Assembly (NCBI GenBank): GCA_021414005.1
Contig: JAIOPH010000036.1
Location: 1-64,000, forward strand
Length of the DNA stretch: 64,000 nt
Reading direction: 5' to 3'
Source of the DNA: Chthoniobacter sp.
GTDB lineage: Bacteria > Verrucomicrobiota > Verrucomicrobiia > Chthoniobacterales > Chthoniobacteraceae
A program made the translations under genes and the position numbers. Within the stretch, counting starts at the first letter, position 1, and the number at the start of each line of letters is the position of its first letter. Below the pieces are notes generated by a model that searched no databases, was not told the origin of the DNA, and saw only the letters and a program-made list of their open reading frames with translations. Of this stretch, positions 7,645 to 15,962 are shown piece after piece.

Positions 7645-8436
7645 ATGACCATCATCGATCACGAACTCACCGACCTCGCCACGCCCACCGGCCCGATGCG
7701 CACGCACGTCCTCCGCCCGGCGGCGGAGGGCCGCTATCCCGGCATCCTGCTTTACTCGGAAATCTTTCAGGTCACCGGCCCCGTTCGCCGCACCGCCGCG
7801 CTGCTCGCCGGCCACGGCTTTGTCGTCGCGGTGCCGGAGATTTACCACGAATACGAAGCGCCCGGCACGGTGCTCGCCTACGACACCGCCGGGGCCGATC
7901 GCGGCAACGCGCTCAAGACCACCAAGCCGCTCGACGCCTACGACGCCGACGCCCGCGCGGCGCTCGACTTTCTCCGCACGCATCCCGCTTCGACCGGCAA
8001 GCTCGGCTGTATGGGCATCTGCATCGGCGGGCATCTCGCCTTTCGCGCCGCGATGAATCCCGGCGTGCTCGCGACGACGTGCTTTTACGCCACCGACATC
8101 CACAAGCACGGACTCGGAGCGGGAATGAACGACAATACTCTCGACCGCATCCCCGAGATCACCGGCGAGATGCTCATGATCTGGGGCCGGCAGGATCCGC
8201 ACGTCCCGCTGGAGGGCCGGTTGAAAATTCACGCCGCACTCGAAGCTGCCGGAACCTTTTTCCAATGGCACGAAGTCAACGGCGCCCACGCCTTCATCCG
8301 CGATGAAGGCCCGCGCTACAATCCGGTGCTCGCGCAGCAGTGCTACGGTCTGGCGTTGGAAATGTACAAACGCCGGCTGGGCGAGGGCGATGTCATGGCG
8401 GCGAAGGACGGTGGGGCAGGGGAGACGAGGCATTGA
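7645..8436 (+). CDS. dienelactone hydrolase family protein
   Basis: The 263-residue alpha/beta hydrolase carries a complete dienelactone-hydrolase triad. Cys126 is in GCMGICIGGH, Asp184 in IWGRQDPHV and His215 in NGAHAF. Family enzymes hydrolyse dienelactones in chlorocatechol breakdown, but many paralogues act on unknown esters and lactones. There is no signal peptide, so the protein is cytoplasmic. No other aromatic-degradation gene is nearby, and the gene stands alone between the BamD-like gene (opposite strand) and a repeat-rich stretch. The ATG at 7645 is the first start that includes the N-terminal beta strands. Confidence 0.85.
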   Translation: MTIIDHELTDLATPTGPMRTHVLRPAAEGRYPGILLYSEIFQVTGPVRRTAALLAGHGFVVAVPEIYHEYEAPGTVLAYDTAGADRGNALKTTKPLDAYDADARAALDFLRTHPASTGKLGCMGICIGGHLAFRAAMNPGVLATTCFYATDIHKHGLGAGMNDNTLDRIPEITGEMLMIWGRQDPHVPLEGRLKIHAALEAAGTFFQWHEVNGAHAFIRDEGPRYNPVLAQQCYGLALEMYKRRLGEGDVMAAKDGGAGETRH

Positions 8437-8477
8437 GGGTGCCTTTGTCTCTCGCGGGGCGCGCCAAAAAAGCCGGT

Positions 8478-8528
8478 CATCCTGAGCGGAGCGGAGGCTT
8501 TGCGCAGCGTAGTCGAAGGATCTCTAAC
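8478..8528 (+). repeat. CATCCTGAGCGGAGC repeat R1 (forward)
   Basis: The element runs from CATCCTGAGCGGAGCGGAGG to GTCGAAGGATCTCTAAC. It is one of seven copies in the window (R1-R7) and forms an inverted pair with R2 about 70 bp away. Confidence 0.85.
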
Positions 8529-8596
8529 TTTTCCCGGTGGTGGAAAGAGTGACGACTACGCTTCGCGAAGCTCTGCCACCTGCACCCGAAGAAATA

Positions 8597-8659
8597 GTTA
8601 GAGGTCCTTCGACTGCGTTCCCGCCCGCCTTCGCCCGCCGGGAACTCCGCTCAGGATTA
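8597..8659 (-). repeat. CATCCTGAGCGGAGC repeat R2 (reverse)
   Basis: The element reads GTTAGAGGTCCTTCGACTGC to GGAACTCCGCTCAGGATTAC, the reverse orientation of R1. The pair can fold back with the spacer as a loop. The reading frame of the following membrane protein is open up to this element. Confidence 0.85.
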
Positions 8660-8745
8660 CCGTACTTTTTTCCGCGGGGATACTGGACCGGTGGGGCGCG
8701 CGGTTTGTCGGGCGTTGCGCCGATGCCGCCGCTGGTCTGGCGCTG

Positions 8746-9054
8746 ATGCTGGGGTGGATCGTGGTGCTGGCCACGGGCTCGATCCGCCGGTGGATGGCGG
8801 CGCTGGCGGCGGCTTCCGCGGCGCTGGTCTGCTGGGCGCTGGCGCTGGCGGTGATGGATCTGCGGAGGTTTTCCGCGATCATCGGGAGAGCCGGACTCGG
8901 TGACCCGGTGCAGGCTGCCGCCTCGGTCGGGAACGCCTTGGTGGAATTGAGCTCTGCCGGACTCGCCGGGACAGTGCTGCTGTTTTTGGCGGCAATCGGC
9001 GTGTGGCTTTGGTCGCGCCCGGCGCTGCCGCCACCGCTCGGGCCGCAACCCTGA
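8746..9054 (+). CDS. small membrane protein, unknown
   Basis: The 102-residue product has two or three hydrophobic helices (about residues 2-12, 18-37 and 76-92) and no recognised motif. The frame is open upstream of the ATG for at least 20 codons (LDRWGARFVGRCADAAAGLA), up to repeat R2, so the true start may be upstream or the 5' end may have been replaced by the repeat. A second membrane-protein gene follows after only a few bases. High GC and lack of homologous motifs leave some doubt that it is a real gene. Confidence 0.45.
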   Translation: MLGWIVVLATGSIRRWMAALAAASAALVCWALALAVMDLRRFSAIIGRAGLGDPVQAAASVGNALVELSSAGLAGTVLLFLAAIGVWLWSRPALPPPLGPQP

Positions 9055-9060
9055 TTGGCC

Positions 9061-9456
9061 ATGCCGGAGCAAGCGCCAACGGTCGTCCATCATCAGCTGT
9101 CTCTCTGGATGGAAATCGCGCAGAGCGGGATTTTCGGGGTACTGGTTTTCTTGCTGGTGGCGGCGGTTTTCCTCGGGGGAATGGTGCTGCTTTTCCTCCC
9201 GGCGAGCTCGCGCATCCGCCGGGCGTACCTAGTCGCGCCGCTGCTCCCGGTGGCGCTGTCGCTGGTGGCCACGGCCCTGGGGACGATCAGGGCCTTCAGC
9301 GTGCTCGGAGTGTCGGGATTCGGCGATGGCAGCAAGTTCTGTGAGGCGCTGTGGGAAGTCTCCTTCCCGGTGCAGCTCGCCCTCTTCGGCGCAGCGCTGG
9401 CCTATACGCTGTCCGCGGTGGCCTTTCTCCGCGCGCCCCGCCCGCCCGGCGGGTGA
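9061..9456 (+). CDS. small membrane protein with three helices, unknown
   Basis: The product of about 131 residues has hydrophobic segments at about 22-46 (GIFGVLVFLLVAAVFLGGMV), 58-78 and 103-122. Start, spacing and topology loosely recall TolQ/MotA-type channel proteins, but no diagnostic residues were found. ATG 9061 is preferred over a TTG at 9055. The gene directly follows another small membrane protein and the two probably form an operon. Repeat R3 follows 36 bp after its stop. Confidence 0.5.
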   Translation: MPEQAPTVVHHQLSLWMEIAQSGIFGVLVFLLVAAVFLGGMVLLFLPASSRIRRAYLVAPLLPVALSLVATALGTIRAFSVLGVSGFGDGSKFCEALWEVSFPVQLALFGAALAYTLSAVAFLRAPRPPGG

Positions 9457-9491
9457 GGCACCTCGCGCCCGCGGGGGGAAAGAGGCACCGT

Positions 9492-9539
9492 CATCCTGAG
9501 CGGAGCGGAGGCTTGGCGGAGCGGAGTCGAAGGACCTCT
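9492..9539 (+). repeat. CATCCTGAGCGGAGC repeat R3 (forward)
   Basis: This copy reads CATCCTGAGCGGAGCGGAGG through GAGTCGAAGGACCTCTC. It pairs in inverted orientation with R4. The interval 9457-9783 holds only R3, R4 and about 190 bp of GC-rich sequence without a supported gene. Confidence 0.85.
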
Positions 9540-9729
9540 CGCTCCCGGCAGGGGCGGAGGCGGTGGGATGGTGGGCCAGATGACGCAGGCGAAATGCTGA
9601 GTGGCGACCGCGGGAGGATGAACGTCCAAAGTGGTGAGACGAATGCTGTTTCGGAAACGCCGAACGTCCGCCCGCGCGCTGCCGCTTTCGTCATTTCCCC
9701 TCGGGTCTCACCGCCTCCGCCCGCGAATA

Positions 9730-9792
9730 GTTAGAGATCCTTCGACTCCGTTCCCGCCCGCCTTCGCCCACCGGGAATTCCGCTCAGGATGA
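9730..9792 (-). repeat. CATCCTGAGCGGAGC repeat R4 (reverse)
   Basis: This copy reads GTTAGAGATCCTTCGACTCC to ATTCCGCTCAGGATGAC. Its last bases supply the TGA stop codon and final codons of the minus-strand membrane gene that ends at 9784. Confidence 0.85.
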
Positions 9793-10230
9793 CGTCGATT
9801 TTTCCGCGGCGACGCGGGCTCGCACGGCCAGCCAGCCGACCACGCCGGCGATGATCGCAATCCCGCCACAAATCGCCATTCCCGCGAAGATATAGCCCGC
9901 GATCAGTTCGCCGATTCCCGCGCCGGCCCCGCCATTCGCGTGCCTCGACTCCTCGAACATGGTCGCGGATTTCATCAACCCTGCGACTACCGCGATCATG
10001 CCCAGAAAGATCAGCGTGCCGCAGGGCCAGGTCCGCTTACGCAGCCGAAACGCGAGCGGGCCGCCGATCATTGCGCCAAGTGGCATCGCCGGACCCGCGA
10101 AGTCCTCGTGCAAACCGGCATGTTGCAGAAACCCCAGCGCTGGCAGGTAAAGCGCCGCGCCGGTGAGCAAGGCGCAAGCGACAACGTAGAAAGCAGAGCC
10201 GATTCCGCCGAGGACTCGGGGAAAGTTCAT
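9784..10230 (-). CDS. four-helix membrane protein, unknown; stop codon supplied by repeat R4
   Basis: The 148-residue product begins MNFPRVLGGIGSAFYVV and has four hydrophobic segments (about residues 5-28, 45-63, 70-88 and 106-138). A glycine-rich loop (HANGGAGAGIGELIAG) precedes the last one or two. No family was recognised. The ATG at 10230 is preferred because the first helix starts there; an upstream in-frame start at 10260 would only add a short tail. The last codons and the TGA fall within dispersed repeat R4, so the original C-terminus may have been changed by that insertion. It lies downstream of ilvD on the same strand. Confidence 0.55.
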   Translation of the reverse strand: MNFPRVLGGIGSAFYVVACALLTGAALYLPALGFLQHAGLHEDFAGPAMPLGAMIGGPLAFRLRKRTWPCGTLIFLGMIAVVAGLMKSATMFEESRHANGGAGAGIGELIAGYIFAGMAICGGIAIIAGVVGWLAVRARVAAEKSTSS

Positions 10231-10288
10231 GGGCCGTGGGATAGCGGCGGAGGGAAACAAAGGCGAGGGATTTCACCTCTTGCTCCCG

Positions 10289-12064
10289 TCAGTCGGTCAC
10301 CGCGCCGCGGCTCGCGGTGCTGACCTGCTTCGCGTACTTCGCCAGCACGCCGCGGGTGTAGTGCGGCGTGGGGGCTTTCCACTTGGCGAGGCGGGCGGCG
10401 AGTTCGGCTTTCGGGATGTCGAGGGTGAGCGCGTGTTTGACGGCGTCGATGGTGATGACGTCCCCGTTTTTCACCACGGCGAGCGGGCCGCCGAGCGCAG
10501 CCTCGGGCGTGATGTGCCCGACGACGAACCCGTGCGAGCCGCCGCTGAACCGCCCGTCGGTGATCAGCGCCACGTCTTTGCCCAGCCCTTTGCCCATGAC
10601 GGCGCTGGTCGGCGAAAGCATCTCGCGCATGCCGGGACCGCCGACCGGACCCTCGTGGCGGATGACGATGACGTGCCCCTTTTTCACGCGCCCGTCGAGG
10701 ATCGCGGCGAGGGCGGTTTGCTCGTTTTCAAAGACGATGGCTTTGCCGGAAAAGGCGAGGCCCTCCTTGCCGCTGATTTTGGCGACGGCACCGCCGGGGG
10801 CGAGGTTGCCGTAGAGGATGACGAGGTGGCTGTCTTTTTTGATCGGGTTGTCGAGCGGGCGGATGATCTCCTGGCCTTTCGGGTAGGGTTTCACGCGCTT
10901 GAGGTTCTCGGCCATGGTCTTGCCAGTGACGGTCATGCAGTCGCCGTGGAGCAGGCCGGCGTCGAGCAGCGTGCGCATGAGCGGGAGAATGCCGCCGATG
11001 GCCACCAGCTCGCTCATGAGGAAGCGTCCGCTCGGTTTCAAGTCCGCGAGCACCGGCACGCGCGCGCCGATGCGGGTGAAGTCGTCGAGCTTCAGCGCGA
11101 CGCCCGCGGTGTGGGCCATGGCGAGGAGATGGAGCACGGCGTTGGTCGAGCCGCCGAGGGCGATGACCACGGTGATGGCGTTCTCGAAGGCTTCCTTCGT
11201 CATGATGTCGAGCGGGCGGATGCCGCGCTTGATGAGGTCGAAGACGGCCATGCCGGCGGCGCGCGCGTCGGCGGCCTTGGCGGGGGAGGTGGCGTTTTGC
11301 GCGGAGCTGTTGGGCAAAGACATGCCGAGGGCTTCGATGGCGCTGGCCATGGTGTTCGCGGTGTACATGCCGCCGCAGGAGCCCGCGCCGGGGATGGCGT
11401 TTTCCTCGATCAGCGCCAGCTCGCGGTCGTCGAGCTGGCCATTGGCGTGCTCGCCCACGGCCTCGAAGCAGCTCACGACGTCGAGCTTCTTGTCGGCGAA
11501 TTTTTCCCGCCGGTCGCTGCGCAGCCGCCGCTCGGCGAGCACGCCGGTGATGCAGCCGGGCAGGATGGTGCCGCCATAGACGAAAATGCTCGGGCGGTTC
11601 AGCCGCGCCATCGCCATCACGCACGCGGGCATGTTTTTGTCGCAGCCGCCGATCGCCACGAGCCCGTCGAAGCCTTCGCAGCCCATGACCGTCTCGATGC
11701 TGTCCGCGATGACCTCGCGCGAGACGAGCGAGTATTTCATCCCCTCGGTGCCCATCGAGATGCCGTCGGAAATGGTGATCGTCCCGAAGATCACGCCCTT
11801 CGCGCCGGCGGTGTTCGCGCCCGCCTCGGCCTGCCGCGCGAGGCCGTCGATGTGCATGTTGCAGGGCGTGACCATGGACCAGGTGCTGGCGATGCCGATC
11901 TGCGACTTCTTGAAATCCTCGCGCGCAAACCCCACCGCGTGGAGCATCGCCCGGCTGGCCGCCCGCTCCGCGCCATCGACGACGAGCTTCGAGTGCTCCC
12001 GGTGCAGGCTCACCGGGCTGTGGAGGTTGGCTTTGCGCGAGGGGGCTTTGGGCTTGGTGGTCAT
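10289..12064 (-). CDS. ilvD: dihydroxy-acid dehydratase
   Basis: The 591-residue enzyme converts 2,3-dihydroxy-isovalerate and 2,3-dihydroxy-3-methylvalerate to the 2-oxo acids of valine and isoleucine synthesis. Cluster-ligand and active-site motifs are present: TPCNMH (Cys68), GGCDKNMPA (Cys141), GAGSCGGMYTANTMA (Cys230), and the C-terminal TDGRFSGG and GHITPEAALGGPL. Length is typical for the family (about 560-620). The ATG at 12064 leads into HSPVSLHREHSKLVVDGAER without a gap. No other ilv gene is nearby, so it is transcribed away from the main branched-chain operon. Confidence 0.96.
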   Translation of the reverse strand: MTTKPKAPSRKANLHSPVSLHREHSKLVVDGAERAASRAMLHAVGFAREDFKKSQIGIASTWSMVTPCNMHIDGLARQAEAGANTAGAKGVIFGTITISDGISMGTEGMKYSLVSREVIADSIETVMGCEGFDGLVAIGGCDKNMPACVMAMARLNRPSIFVYGGTILPGCITGVLAERRLRSDRREKFADKKLDVVSCFEAVGEHANGQLDDRELALIEENAIPGAGSCGGMYTANTMASAIEALGMSLPNSSAQNATSPAKAADARAAGMAVFDLIKRGIRPLDIMTKEAFENAITVVIALGGSTNAVLHLLAMAHTAGVALKLDDFTRIGARVPVLADLKPSGRFLMSELVAIGGILPLMRTLLDAGLLHGDCMTVTGKTMAENLKRVKPYPKGQEIIRPLDNPIKKDSHLVILYGNLAPGGAVAKISGKEGLAFSGKAIVFENEQTALAAILDGRVKKGHVIVIRHEGPVGGPGMREMLSPTSAVMGKGLGKDVALITDGRFSGGSHGFVVGHITPEAALGGPLAVVKNGDVITIDAVKHALTLDIPKAELAARLAKWKAPTPHYTRGVLAKYAKQVSTASRGAVTD

Positions 12065-12134
12065 AAAAAGGGCGCGACGTTAGCGGTGCGTCCGCGCAGT
12101 TGGCAAGGCTGGCGCGCCTGCTGGCCGGCGAACA

Positions 12135-12618
12135 CTAGCCCTTGTCCACCTTCCTGCCCTGCGCGTCCGCGCGCCAGAGGCGGTAGCGGACTTTCCACGC
12201 CGACGGGCACATAGACCACCAGCGGCAGGCGGCTGTTGTAGCGCAGGAGCTGGGGCTCGCCGCCGATGGTGATGAATCGCTCCACTTTGGGCGCCGCCGG
12301 ATCCACGGCCATGAGCGTCCCGGCCATGGGGCCGAGCTTGCGCAGGATATGGTAGTCGAAACCCCAGCCTTGCACCGTCTCGGTGGCCAGCGTGCCGCCG
12401 AAAAAGTAGCGGTTGCCCGCGTCCGTGAGCACGGTCTTGCCGATCATCAGTTCGATCTTGAGGCTGTCTTCATCTTTTTCCGGCGGCATCGGCAGGACGA
12501 AGCGGGTCATGCCTTCCTCGGCGGGAGGAAAAGCCTTCATGTTGTCGGCGGCGGGAGCGTTCACGCAGGCGATGACGAGCGCGGCCAGAGCCAGCACGCT
12601 GGGAGTGATGCGGTTCAT
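12135..12618 (-). CDS. eco: ecotin (serine protease inhibitor), interrupted by a one-base insertion
   Basis: The product starts MNRITPSVLALAALVIACVN (signal peptide) and then follows ecotin throughout: FPPAEEGMTRFVLPMPPEKD, LMIGKTVL, QGWGFDYHILRKLGPM and LLRYNSRLPLVVYVPVGVE. After GVE the frame is lost; removing one T of the TTT run at 12192-12194 (plus strand) restores VRYRLWRADAQGRKVDKG and a TAG at 12135-12137, a normal ecotin end. Ecotins are dimeric periplasmic inhibitors of trypsin-fold proteases. The reactive site reads GTLMAVDP, aligning Leu with the P1 Met84 of the E. coli protein. The two cysteines of the classical disulfide correspond to Ala and Val here. The shift may be a read error or a true inactivation. 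Confidence 0.82.
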
Positions 12619-12855
12619 ATTTTGGGTGGAGTTGGTGGTGAAAAAAGGATGCCCATGGCTACCACGGGAGCGGCTGGGACAGAAGCTCTTAAAGAAACGC
12701 TGATAAAGGCGCGTCCGACGAGGGCAGGCCAAAACGCTTTCAGTAAGAAACTGGCAGTCGCGCCAAAGCTGCCGTGATATTTGGATTTTTCGGGGGATGG
12801 CGAACCGGACGACTCTAATTCCCATAATTGATCTGACCCACCACCTGTATATTTT

Positions 12856-12876
12856 ATATTACATATATTGTAATAT
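12856..12876. promoter_or_regulatory. AT-rich palindrome between ecotin and SNF2 helicase genes
   Basis: ATATTACA and TGTAATAT are perfect 8-bp arms around TATAT, in a 45-bp block that is almost pure A+T within a GC-rich genome. It lies 9 bp beyond the helicase stop and upstream of the ecotin start. It could act as a weak terminator for the helicase, an operator, or a promoter element for ecotin; sequence alone does not decide. Confidence 0.4.
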
Positions 12877-12884
12877 GTTATAAA

Positions 12885-15803
12885 TCACAAGATTATGCTG
12901 CGGATTTCTTCTATCCCGAGGCCAGCCATCATCGGTTCACCGTCAGATCCGGCATCCAAAGTGGCATCCGTTACGGTCCTTTTCTTCATTTGCAGTGCGA
13001 GGATCTTCTCCTCAATCGTGTCGCGTGTGATCATTTTGTAAGAATTGACAACGCTTTTCTGACCGATGCGATGGGCACGGTCGGTCGCCTGATCTTCAAC
13101 CGCCGGATTCCACCATGGGTCGAAGTGAATCACGGTATCTGCACGCGTCAGATTTAAGCCGGTGCCACCGGCTTTTAGGCTAATCAGAAACACTGAGGCC
13201 GCCCCGGATTCGAATTGATCGACCTCGTGAGCCCGATTTTTCGTCTGTCCATCGAGATACTGATGCGAAATCTGGAGACTCCTCAGGGCTTCACGGAGAA
13301 TTTTTAACATCGAAGTAAATTGGCTGAAAACCAAGACGCGATGATCGCCATCGATGGCTTCATTAAGCAGTTCCTCAAGCATCAAAATTTTTCCCGACGG
13401 CGCATCCGTCTTTTCTACTTCTGGCAGGTCCAAGAGTCGAATGTCGCAGCAGGCTTGGCGCAAGCGCAGTAGAGCCGTCAGCATGAGCATCCGAGCTTGT
13501 CCCTCGCTTTTCGTTGAGGACCACTCGGAAACCTGTCGCCGAGTCGTTTCGAGCAGCTTCGTGTAAATTTCATGCTGATGCGTAGTTAGCTCACAATAAG
13601 AGACATGCTCTATTTTATCCGGTAAATCAGAGATAACGTTGCGCTTAAGCCGACGCAGCAGGCACGGCTTGAGGCGTTTGATCAACCGATGATGTTCAGG
13701 CCCCGATGGTGAGTTTTCGATCGGGCGCTGGTAGCGTTCGCGAAAATCCACACGGGTGCCGAGGTAGCCTGGCATAAGGAAATTCATAAGCGACCACAGG
13801 TCGGCCAATGAATTCTCAACCGGTGTTCCCGTGAGGGCGAGGCGTCGCTGGGCTTTGAGTGAAAATGCCGCCTGGGCATTCTGACTTTCGGGATTTTTGA
13901 TATGCTGGGCTTCGTCCAAGACGACAGCAGCGAACTCAATGGTCTGATAGCGCTCAATGTCCCGGCGAAGCAAAGCGTAACTCGTGATCAGTAGATCGGC
14001 ATTTTGGAGCGGTTCACCGAAGTTCGCCGCGCGATCGGTGCCTTGAATGGCAAGCGTGCGAATCTGCGGAGTGTAGCGACTCGCCTCCCTCTGCCAGTTG
14101 AAAACCAGGCTCGACGGACAAACGACGATCTTTTTTCCCGGGATTCCCGCCAAAAATGCCAGCGTTTGCACGGTTTTTCCTAAACCCATTTCATCCGCAA
14201 GAAGGCCGTGCAACCCACTGTTGAAAAGCCGGTTGATCCATATTACCCCATCCTTTTGATAGGGTCTTAGGACATTCTCCAATGACCCGAAGGCCAAAGC
14301 TGGCGCAATTTGGCTGGCAGCCGTGGGCGCCATCCACTTCGACCAAGCGGCGTCGGTATCGACTGCCCCGCCCTGCTCGGCGGCGACCTCTCCGAGATAG
14401 GCCGCATGGCACCGGGCGATGCGATAGGCTCCCGGTTGCCGCTGTTGCGGATTGCAGTCGGTCAGCACTTCTTGGAACTCGTTTAGCATCCCCGGATCGA
14501 ACACCGCGATCTTCCGATTTTTCAGCCTCGTGGAATTTTGCCCGGATTGCAGGAGCCGCTGTATTTCGGCGGCGGAAAAGCGGTCGCCGCTCGGGGTGGC
14601 GAGTTCGTATTTGAGGTCGAACCAGTTTTCGCCCGAAGTCCGAATCTCGAAACGTGGCTGGATGCGCTCAATGTCCCGCGTGACGTGAGCGAAGCGGCTT
14701 CCGATCTCTACCGCCCATTCCTTCTCCAAACGCGGCAAATCCCGCGCGAAAAACGCCAGAATCCCCGATTCGCCTTTCAGCACGAGCTGACCGGTTGCAT
14801 CCGGTCCATGAAAGCCAGCGGCGATCAAGCGATCCAGTGCCCCCTGCTCTGCGGCTTGATTCCGCCGTGCCACCGTTCCGCGCTGCGGTCCTGCCTCCAC
14901 CGCGAAACGGTGCTCCCCATACAGCGCCGTGATTCGTGCCGTGAGATGATTGAGCGAACCTTCCAGCGCCAGCGCGAACCCGCTCGGAGCGGGAGCGGCC
15001 AGCGACAGCTGCGCGGCCGTCGGCAGCTCCGGAGCCAGCGGGTGAAAAGCGTCGTCGTGAAGCATCCATGCGCCCGAGCCGGTCGCCAGCAGGAGCGCGT
15101 CGGGCGGCAACTCCGGCATCGGACGAAATGGCTCCGCGTGGACGCGAGCCGACGTGGTCTTGGCAAACGTAATCCGCGGATGTCCGGCGAGCGTCGGCAG
15201 CAGCCGCACAAAAGCCGTCCGATCCAACGTCGCGATTCCCGGTAGTTCCCCACCGCTCAAATCTCGGAGCTTCTCCACCGCGCTCAAATCGCCAGGAGAA
15301 ACGTGATACGTGCGCTTCGCATCCAGGGCTGAAAGCAAGACCCGCCGACTCCCCAACCCCGCCTCCGCGCCCAGTGTCACGGCATCGCGCTCCCACGCCG
15401 TGGCGAAATTCCGCGGCAGCACCACATGCAACTCCAGCGGCTCCCCCTGCTCCGTGCTGAAAAGCGGACCCGTCGCAGCAGTTGTTGGGTTCTTTACCTC
15501 GATCACCGCGGGCTCCGGGAGCGCGTGCGGCTTCAGCCACTCCAGCCCCACCGCCAGCGCGTGCGCACAGATCACCCCATCCCGCCGCGCCAGTCGGCAC
15601 ACGCACAAATTTTCCACCCGCGACTTCCCCTCGATTCGCAGACCGGACCGCAGATCGCCGCTACCCTCTCGCACTCGACCTTCCAGCAGCGGCGGTGCGT
15701 ACGTCGCCGCGAGCACACGCCCCGCCGCATGAATCCGCCGCGCTTCCTGCAGCGCCTGCCAGCCGCCGCACTCGCTCAGGAATCGTTCGGTGATGGGGAT
15801 CAT
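12885..15803 (-). CDS. SNF2-family DNA-dependent ATPase with N-terminal SWIM zinc finger
   Basis: The 972-residue protein has an N-terminal SWIM finger (C67-x-C69 ... C79-x-H81, VENLCVCRLARRDGVICAHA), a long middle region, and a SNF2 motor in the last 450 residues. Visible motifs are ADEMGLGKTVQTLAFL (Walker A, about 540), VVLDEAQHIKN (about 625), LALTGTPVENSLADLWSLM (about 660), VFLISLKAGGTGLNLTRAD and DRAHRIGQ (motif VI, about 914). Such bacterial proteins resemble HelZ/RapA-type translocases that remodel nucleic-acid-protein complexes. The part encoding the motor uses visibly more A+T-ending codons than the N-terminal half, so the gene may be a mosaic. It is divergent from parA across 159 bp. 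Confidence 0.92.
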   Translation of the reverse strand: MIPITERFLSECGGWQALQEARRIHAAGRVLAATYAPPLLEGRVREGSGDLRSGLRIEGKSRVENLCVCRLARRDGVICAHALAVGLEWLKPHALPEPAVIEVKNPTTAATGPLFSTEQGEPLELHVVLPRNFATAWERDAVTLGAEAGLGSRRVLLSALDAKRTYHVSPGDLSAVEKLRDLSGGELPGIATLDRTAFVRLLPTLAGHPRITFAKTTSARVHAEPFRPMPELPPDALLLATGSGAWMLHDDAFHPLAPELPTAAQLSLAAPAPSGFALALEGSLNHLTARITALYGEHRFAVEAGPQRGTVARRNQAAEQGALDRLIAAGFHGPDATGQLVLKGESGILAFFARDLPRLEKEWAVEIGSRFAHVTRDIERIQPRFEIRTSGENWFDLKYELATPSGDRFSAAEIQRLLQSGQNSTRLKNRKIAVFDPGMLNEFQEVLTDCNPQQRQPGAYRIARCHAAYLGEVAAEQGGAVDTDAAWSKWMAPTAASQIAPALAFGSLENVLRPYQKDGVIWINRLFNSGLHGLLADEMGLGKTVQTLAFLAGIPGKKIVVCPSSLVFNWQREASRYTPQIRTLAIQGTDRAANFGEPLQNADLLITSYALLRRDIERYQTIEFAAVVLDEAQHIKNPESQNAQAAFSLKAQRRLALTGTPVENSLADLWSLMNFLMPGYLGTRVDFRERYQRPIENSPSGPEHHRLIKRLKPCLLRRLKRNVISDLPDKIEHVSYCELTTHQHEIYTKLLETTRRQVSEWSSTKSEGQARMLMLTALLRLRQACCDIRLLDLPEVEKTDAPSGKILMLEELLNEAIDGDHRVLVFSQFTSMLKILREALRSLQISHQYLDGQTKNRAHEVDQFESGAASVFLISLKAGGTGLNLTRADTVIHFDPWWNPAVEDQATDRAHRIGQKSVVNSYKMITRDTIEEKILALQMKKRTVTDATLDAGSDGEPMMAGLGIEEIRSIIL

Positions 15804-15962
15804 ATTTTGGATAAAGGACAGCGCTCACGCATGCCACACTTCCGCACCGCGCGTCAGGCCTTTCCGCAGAAAACATCCCGCTCCAGGGCGCTCCTAACCC
15901 CCATCCGTCTCCGCGCAATCATCCTCGTCAAACACCCCGATGCCGCTACATTCCGCGCCCGA

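Noticed and set aside
10229..12214. A 661-codon plus-strand open frame opposite ilvD
   Set aside because: It lies entirely antisense to a clear dihydroxy-acid dehydratase and has the Asp/Gly/Arg/His-rich composition of a GC-driven shadow frame.
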